From the NCBI RefSeq assembly GCF_900115845.1, contig NZ_FOXX01000002.1, positions 248,001-312,000 of the forward strand: DNA of 64,000 nucleotides. The letters run 5' to 3'. This DNA is from Priestia endophytica DSM 13796. Its GTDB lineage: Bacteria > Bacillota > Bacilli > Bacillales > Bacillaceae_H. Every line of letters begins with the position of its first letter. The first letter of the stretch is position 1. Below the pieces are notes generated by a model. It was not told the origin of the DNA and did not search any database. It saw only the letters and a list, made by a program, of their open reading frames with translations. Shown in pieces: positions 59,301 through 64,000 of the stretch. Made by a program: the position numbers and the translations under genes.

Positions 59301-59329
59301 ATTCTATAATTTATACGTATAAATGTCAA
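59301..59329 (-). promoter_or_regulatory. araE promoter with AraR operator in the spacer
   Basis: On the minus strand: TTGACA (59329-59324), 17 bp, TAGAAT (59306-59301). The spacer contains the perfect 16-bp palindrome ATTTATACGTATAAAT (59309-59324), which resembles B. subtilis AraR boxes. Confidence 0.75.
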
Positions 59330-59349
59330 TAGATAAAAAGTATGCATAC

Positions 59350-59378
59350 AAAAAAACACCTATTAAAAAATAGATGTT
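59350..59378 (-). terminator. Terminator after araR
   Basis: On the minus strand AACATCTATT pairs with AATAGGTGTT (one G-U pair) around a 4-nt loop, with a seven-T tail. Confidence 0.8.
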
Positions 59379-60466
59379 TAATCTCTTATTTCTTTTGTTG
59401 ATTCTCTTATGACAAGCTCTGGTTCGTATACAATTGATTCTACTTTTTTTGTAAGAGGTGATTCAATAAGTTTCAAAATCATATTTGCTGCGTCAATTCC
59501 CATCTGTTCTTTTGGATGCTTTATCGTTGTCAATTTAACGTCTACAATATTTGCGACCTGCGAGTCGTCATATCCAACAACTGATAAATCTTCTGGAATA
59601 CTCAGGCCTAGTTCTTTAGCGATGCTCATCACAGTCAAAGCAACTTGATCGTTGTAGCATACAATACCAGTTGGGCGATTTGAATTTGTTAAACTTGCTT
59701 TAATACGCTGGGGTAACTCTTTCTTTTCCTCGTTTGTTCCATATGTAATAAAATCTCCTGGAACGGATAGAGAAGGATTTTGTTGATAAGCAGAAATAAA
59801 GCCATTCATCCGTTTTAACCCTTGGTGATCATCCGTTTTGAAAATTCCAAGGATTTTACGATGTCCAAGTGATAGCAAATGCTCAGTTGCCATATACCCG
59901 CCTTTTGTATCATCCATCGTAAGAGAAGGGAAATTTGTGTCTTGATATGTAGAGTGAATCATAACACAAGGCATGTTGCTTTTTTCTAAGTTTTTATAAA
60001 ACCCAATGTTTTGACTAGGATAGGAGCTTTTAGTTGGCTCTACAATAATGCCCTCAATAGGATGTGAGAGTAAATTTTCTAAGCTTTTCCGTTCTAATGA
60101 AATGTCATGATGTGTACTAGAAAGTAAAAGTGAAAAAGAATGTTCTGACAGAACTTTTTCAATGCCAACAATAATGCTTGGGAAAATATAGTCAGCAATA
60201 TGAGTCGTTAGCACAGCGATTGTTTTTGTGAGCGTTTGAGTTTCCTGTTTTTCTCGCCAATTTGAAACATACATTCCGCCACCTTGAATGCGATATAGAT
60301 AATTTTCTACTTCTAAATCTCCAATCGCTCTGCGGATGGTATGTCGACTTACATGAAATTTTTCCATAAGCTGTGTTTCAGTTGGTAATTTATCATGCGG
60401 GGAAAACTTATCACTCATAAGCCACGATTTAATTTCGTCTTTTACAGTTTTATATTTTGGTTGCAT
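59378..60466 (-). CDS. araR: Arabinose-responsive repressor AraR
   Basis: 362 aa, the exact length of B. subtilis AraR. A GntR-type winged helix (residues 1-70, with LPTETQLMEKFHVSRHTIRRAI) is fused to a LacI/GalR-type sugar-binding domain (about 80-360, with GYDDSQVANIVDVKLTTIKHP near 290-310). This chimeric layout is diagnostic of AraR. GGAGGG precedes ATG 60466. It is intact, while the araE and araB genes on its two sides are damaged. Confidence 0.93.
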   Translation of the reverse strand: MQPKYKTVKDEIKSWLMSDKFSPHDKLPTETQLMEKFHVSRHTIRRAIGDLEVENYLYRIQGGGMYVSNWREKQETQTLTKTIAVLTTHIADYIFPSIIVGIEKVLSEHSFSLLLSSTHHDISLERKSLENLLSHPIEGIIVEPTKSSYPSQNIGFYKNLEKSNMPCVMIHSTYQDTNFPSLTMDDTKGGYMATEHLLSLGHRKILGIFKTDDHQGLKRMNGFISAYQQNPSLSVPGDFITYGTNEEKKELPQRIKASLTNSNRPTGIVCYNDQVALTVMSIAKELGLSIPEDLSVVGYDDSQVANIVDVKLTTIKHPKEQMGIDAANMILKLIESPLTKKVESIVYEPELVIRESTKEIRD

Positions 60467-60577
60467 TGTAATCCCTCCATCAATCTTACTAACATCATAA
60501 CCATTTTATATGGTTCATACAAGAAAACAGAAAACCGATTTATAAAAATAAATCCTCATAAAAATAACAATTTCTAT

Positions 60578-60593
60578 ATTTGCACGTATAAAT
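60578..60593. promoter_or_regulatory. AraR-type operator between araR and araB remnant
   Basis: ATTTGCACGTATAAAT, the same 16-bp pattern as in the araE promoter with two differences, placed between araR and the araB remnant, where autoregulation and control of the ara operon would be expected. Confidence 0.6.
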
Positions 60594-60631
60594 ATTATAG
60601 TTTATTCATAGAAATCTCTTATATTGAAAGG

Positions 60632-60780
60632 GTGGGAGAAAATGAGGAGAAGTATTCAATTGGAGTTGATTTTGGAACTTTATTAGCTCGCTATAAAGGG
60701 AAAATCGCGTTTGAATGGGTAATGCCAAAGCTTATGCAAATTTTAGATGAGGAAGAGGAAAAATATATAGATAGAAGTAG
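60632..60780 (+). pseudogene. araB: araB (L-ribulokinase) remnant with internal deletion
   Basis: Frame 2 reads EEKYSIGVDFGTL, the start of FGGY-family ribulokinases, directly joined to ARYKGKIAFEWVMPKLMQILDEEEEKY, which matches an internal region of AraB (roughly residues 150-180 of a 560-residue kinase). About 140 codons between and almost 380 after are missing. The ATG at 60642 is out of frame by one base, as if one G of ATGGAGGAG was lost. An AAAGGGTGGGAG ribosome binding site survives. Non-functional. Confidence 0.75.
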
Positions 60781-60781
60781 G

Positions 60782-60820
60782 AGCGATGAACAAAGAAAGA
60801 TTTTGTTCATCGCTTTATTT
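60782..60820 (+). terminator. Terminator after araB remnant
   Basis: AGCGATGAACAAA pairs with TTTGTTCATCGCT around a 7-nt loop, with a T-rich tail. Possibly the original terminator of the ara operon. Confidence 0.8.
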
Positions 60821-60966
60821 TGTGAAAAAACATAAATGAGAAGAAAGTATATTTAAATATGAAGAAAAGCGGAATTTTATGCTTTTATATTTAAAGTGAA
60901 AGGAAATATTTCTTATAGAAACCGAAACAAACATTCGATAGAATAAAAAGAATAGAGGTGACAAAA

Positions 60967-63213
60967 ATGAAGCATAAAAAATCTTTAAAAGAGTTAATTG
61001 ATAGATTAAGAGAGAATAAAAATATTGCCTATTGGCATGAAATTGAGCCAAAAGAAGCTAAAACAGTGAAAATCCCTGAAAGTATTGATGAGCGCATTAA
61101 GAGAGCACTGAAAAAACGAGGTGTTGAAGAGCTTTATACACATCAAGCAACAGCATATAAGGAAATTCAAGATGGGAAAAGTATTGTAGCTGTCACACCA
61201 ACAGCTTCAGGGAAAACGATGTGTTATAATTTACCTGTTTTGCAGTCCATTGCTGAGAACGAAGAAAACCGAGCCCTCTACCTTTTTCCGACAAAGGCGC
61301 TTGCTCAAGATCAAAAAAGTGAGCTTAATGAAATCATTGATGAGATGGGAATTGATATTAAAAGTTACACGTATGACGGTGACACATCTCCTCAAATACG
61401 GCAAACGGTTCGAAAAGCAGGGCATATTGTGATTACAAATCCTGATATGCTTCATTCGGCTATTTTACCTCATCATACAAAATGGGTCTCTCTTTTTGAG
61501 AACCTAAAATATATAGTAATTGATGAACTTCACACATATCGAGGTATTTTTGGCAGTCATGTTACAAATGTTATCCGAAGATTAAAAAGAATTTGCAACT
61601 TTTATGGAAGTTATCCGCTCTTTATATGTACATCTGCAACAATTGCCAACCCGCTTGAGCTCGGAGAAGGGCTCACGGGAGAGAAGATGACGTTAATTGA
61701 TAATAACGGAGCGCCAAGAGGAAGAAAACATTTTGTTTTCTACAATCCTCCCATTGTGAACAAGCCGCTTAATATAAGAAAAAGTGCAACAGTTGAAGTG
61801 AATGAACTTGCCAAAGATTTCTTGAAAAATAATGTTCAAACAATTGTGTTTGCAAGAAGTCGAGTGCGAGTTGAGATTATTTTAAGTCACTTAAAGGAGC
61901 TTGTGAAACGTGAGCTTGGACCAAAGTCGATCAGAGGATATCGAGGAGGCTATTTACCGAAACAGCGCCGAGAAATTGAAAGAGGCTTAAGAACAGGAGA
62001 CATTATGGGAGTTGTGAGTACAAATGCCCTTGAGCTTGGTGTAGATATCGGTCAGCTTCAAGTTTGTGTTATGACAGGGTATCCTGGAACTGTTGCAAGT
62101 ACATGGCAGCAGGCAGGAAGAGCGGGGAGAAAGCACGAGGAAGCGCTCATTGTGATGGTTGGAAGCTCTGCTCCAATGGATCAGTACGTCATTCAGCATC
62201 CAGACTATTTTTTTGAACGTTCACCTGAATTTGCGCGCATTAATCCAGATAACTTAGTTATTTTAGTTGATCATTTGAAATGTGCAGCATACGAACTTCC
62301 CTTTAGAAAAGGAGAAGTTTTTGGTGGAGTTGAGGTTGAAGACGTTTTAGAGTTTTTAGTGGAGGAAAGAGTACTTTACGAGTCAGGAGAAAAATGGTAC
62401 TGGGCTAATGAGTCCTTCCCTGCTACAAATATTAGTCTTCGTTCAGCATCACAAGAAAATGTTGTGATTGTGGACATTTCTGAAACAGGAAATCGGCAAA
62501 TTATTGGGGAAATGGATCGTTTTAGCGCTATGACCCTTCTTCATAAAGAAGCTATTTATCTTCATCAAGGTATTCAGTATCAAGTCGAAGAACTTGATTG
62601 GGAAGAAAAGAAAGCATACGTGAGAGAAGTTGACGTTGAGTATTTTACAGATGCAAACTTAGCGGTCAATTTAAAGGTGCTTGAAATTGACGAAAGCATG
62701 GAAAATAAGCATTCAAATGTTCACTATGGAGAAGTAGCGGTTAATGCAATGCCAACGATTTTTAAGAAAATCCGCTTAAGGACGTTTGAAAATATTGGAT
62801 CCGGGCCAATTCACTTGCCGGAAGAAGAGCTTCATACAAGTTCAGCATGGTTTGAGCTAAAAGATGTAGGAGAATTTGAAGAAAAAGCACTAGAGCAAAT
62901 TTTAGCAGGTATTTCAAATGTCCTGCGTCACGTTGTACCTATTCATGTTATGTGTGATCGCAATGATATATATGTTGTTCCCCAAATTAAAGCAACATAT
63001 ACAGGGCTTCCAACAGTCTTTTTGTATGATCGATACCCAGGTGGAATTGGTCTTAGTGAAAATGTGTTTAAGCGATTTGCTGAAATTAAAGAAGCAGCAA
63101 AGGATCTTATTGTAAGATGTCCATGTGAAGACGGCTGTCCGTCTTGTATTGGAACAGAAATTGATGCCCAAAACGCTAAAGAAAGAAGCTTAAAGCTGCT
63201 TGATTTATTATAG
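60967..63213 (+). CDS. mrfA: DEAD/DEAH-box helicase MrfA (YprA)
   Basis: 748 aa, as in B. subtilis (about 749). Helicase core: Q-motif-like LYTHQATAY, Walker A TPTASGKT near residues 77-84, DELH near 182-185, SAT near 217, and QQAGRAGR near 380. The C-terminal DUF1998 region carries four cysteines in RCPCEDGCPSC near 717-727, which bind zinc in this family. MrfA works with the exonuclease MrfB in excision of mitomycin C lesions. ATG 60967 is set by AGAGGTGA 6 nt upstream; GTG 60958 overlaps it. Confidence 0.93.
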   Translation: MKHKKSLKELIDRLRENKNIAYWHEIEPKEAKTVKIPESIDERIKRALKKRGVEELYTHQATAYKEIQDGKSIVAVTPTASGKTMCYNLPVLQSIAENEENRALYLFPTKALAQDQKSELNEIIDEMGIDIKSYTYDGDTSPQIRQTVRKAGHIVITNPDMLHSAILPHHTKWVSLFENLKYIVIDELHTYRGIFGSHVTNVIRRLKRICNFYGSYPLFICTSATIANPLELGEGLTGEKMTLIDNNGAPRGRKHFVFYNPPIVNKPLNIRKSATVEVNELAKDFLKNNVQTIVFARSRVRVEIILSHLKELVKRELGPKSIRGYRGGYLPKQRREIERGLRTGDIMGVVSTNALELGVDIGQLQVCVMTGYPGTVASTWQQAGRAGRKHEEALIVMVGSSAPMDQYVIQHPDYFFERSPEFARINPDNLVILVDHLKCAAYELPFRKGEVFGGVEVEDVLEFLVEERVLYESGEKWYWANESFPATNISLRSASQENVVIVDISETGNRQIIGEMDRFSAMTLLHKEAIYLHQGIQYQVEELDWEEKKAYVREVDVEYFTDANLAVNLKVLEIDESMENKHSNVHYGEVAVNAMPTIFKKIRLRTFENIGSGPIHLPEEELHTSSAWFELKDVGEFEEKALEQILAGISNVLRHVVPIHVMCDRNDIYVVPQIKATYTGLPTVFLYDRYPGGIGLSENVFKRFAEIKEAAKDLIVRCPCEDGCPSCIGTEIDAQNAKERSLKLLDLL

Positions 63214-63239
63214 AAGGTTACTTAATCGGAGTGAAAAAA

Positions 63240-64000
63240 ATGTCACTTAAAAATAAACTGGCGCGAATGAAATCACATTTGAATGTTAAAGAAGGAAAAG
63301 AAAAACCAAAATCGCGTCCTCCTGTAAAAAGTATTCCACATCTGGACGAGTGGGAAAACTTTAATACGACTGTTTACAAGGGAACAGAAGGATTTTGCTT
63401 AATTCGAGAAGTAAAATACCCGCTTGATTATAAACATGGCTTATACACATTCAAGGAGCTTGCTCATGTCATTGAAGGATGGAATGCAACGGATTATCAT
63501 CATCCGTTATCCTCAAAAGGATATAGTACAAATGAACTCTTTTTCTTTGACACGGAAACAACAGGATTGAGCACTGGAGCGGGCACAACGATCTTTTTGC
63601 TCGGATATGCGCGGGTGGAACGAGATGGAGTTGTTTTTCGTCAGCATGTTTTACCTGATCAAAGTGGAGAAATTGCTTTTTATGAGAGTTTTTTACAGGA
63701 AGTGAACTATGAAGCCCTTGTCACGTACAATGGAAAATCCTTTGATTGGCCTATGGTAAAAACGCGTCATACTCTGCTTCGTGAACATCTGCCAAAGCTT
63801 CCTTCATTCGGTCACTTTGATTTACTGCATGCTGCAAGACGGTTATGGAAGCGTAAGTTAGAATCTGTCAAGCTTGTTAACGTTGAGAAAGAAATTTTAA
63901 ATATTGAGCGTTATGATGACATCCCGGGTTTTTTAGCACCAATGATTTACTTTGACTATGTGGAAACAAAAAAAACTGAAGGTCTTATGAAAGTGATGCA
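63240..64000 (+). CDS. mrfB: Exonuclease MrfB (YprB), 3' end beyond window
   Basis: 253 codons visible, still open at the window end. FFDTETTGLSTGAGTT near residues 102-117 supplies the catalytic Asp and Glu of a DnaQ-like fold, and YNGKSFDWPMVKTRHT near 164-179 the second acidic motif. B. subtilis YprB is about 413 aa with a C-terminal TPR region, not seen here. It starts 26 bp after mrfA with CGGAGTG before ATG 63240, so the pair is an operon. Confidence 0.92.
   Translation, partial: MSLKNKLARMKSHLNVKEGKEKPKSRPPVKSIPHLDEWENFNTTVYKGTEGFCLIREVKYPLDYKHGLYTFKELAHVIEGWNATDYHHPLSSKGYSTNELFFFDTETTGLSTGAGTTIFLLGYARVERDGVVFRQHVLPDQSGEIAFYESFLQEVNYEALVTYNGKSFDWPMVKTRHTLLREHLPKLPSFGHFDLLHAARRLWKRKLESVKLVNVEKEILNIERYDDIPGFLAPMIYFDYVETKKTEGLMKVM

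Noticed and set aside
60395-60640. Plus-strand frame running through the araR start region toward the araB remnant
   Set aside because: The part before 60632 is antisense to araR or intergenic; only the FGGY-like part from 60641 has homology-like features.
60930-60945. CGAA-N7-TTCG repeat upstream of mrfA, like an SOS (LexA) box
   Set aside because: The Bacillus LexA site needs CGAAC-N4-GTTCG spacing; the gap here is one base too long and the inner C/G are missing. mrfAB is also not known to be SOS-induced.
1-64000. tRNA, rRNA, CRISPR arrays, insertion sequences, prophage or integrase signatures
   Set aside because: Read for conserved cloverleaf ends, spaced direct repeats, transposase DDE genes and phage modules; none found.

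Overview
This window looks like chromosomal DNA of a low-GC, endospore-forming Bacillaceae. Priestia (Bacillus megaterium group) is my best guess, because base composition, AGGAGG ribosome binding sites and gene types such as yyaC, a coat-F-like protein, kimA, ytxH and mrfAB all fit; this is inference, not a database result. I see no rRNA, tRNA, CRISPR array, insertion sequence or prophage. The window is a run of accessory metabolic operons separated by well-formed intrinsic terminators. The first gene (an ABC permease) and the last (mrfB) are cut by the window edges.

Layout. 1-2.6 kb: ABC-2 exporter. 2.6-5.9 kb: ammonium transporter with two TnrA/GlnR-type boxes, then a GlnD-like nucleotidyltransferase and a DEDD exonuclease. 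6-9.5 kb: YtxH stress protein, small membrane proteins, and the potassium importer KimA behind a c-di-AMP (ydaO-type) riboswitch. 9.6-15.4 kb: DUF1541 lipoprotein, a frameshifted diguanylate cyclase, an MFS exporter, and a PepSY/FixH-like pair. 15.5-22.6 kb: malonate decarboxylase operon mdcH-A-B-C-DE(fused)-G with a divergent LysR gene. 22.6-36.7 kb: hexuronate and rhamnogalacturonan/pectin catabolism: uxaC, GPH transporter, LacI repressor, uxaB, uxaA, YteT-like oxidoreductase, second GPH transporter, GH105 hydrolase, and the opposing kdgA-kduI-kduD operon. 36.9-41.2 kb: TetR/MMPL pair with three operators, a frameshifted hydrolase, and a small membrane protein behind a PhoP-box-like repeat. 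41.2-47.9 kb: mixed genes including DUF819, DUF421, PsiE, an oxidoreductase, an SDR, a coat-F-like protein, an AGE-family epimerase and an SDR fragment. 48-51.7 kb: prpF - lysR - CitMHS. 51.7-53.2 kb: yyaC, zinc ribbon protein, GNAT. 53.3-57.8 kb: inositol-like polyol operon. 57.8-60.8 kb: a decaying arabinose locus (araE with an in-frame amber codon, intact araR, an internally deleted araB remnant). 60.9-64 kb: mrfA-mrfB DNA repair pair.

How it works together. The pectin block supplies cytoplasmic uptake, GH105 cleavage of unsaturated rhamnogalacturonan oligomers, galacturonate/glucuronate isomerisation, reduction and dehydration to KDG, the KduI/KduD branch for unsaturated uronates, and the KdgA aldolase. 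KDG kinase is not in the window. The first two transcription units share near-perfect LacI-type palindromes with the core TGTTAACGTTAACA. The main points of interest are this operator set, the broken arabinose locus, a possible AUU-started citrate-type transporter with a 7-codon leader ORF and a cre box, the PhoP-like four-repeat promoter, the riboswitch, and a reverse-facing terminator in the 462-bp gap at 31.1-31.5 kb that may mark a small RNA.
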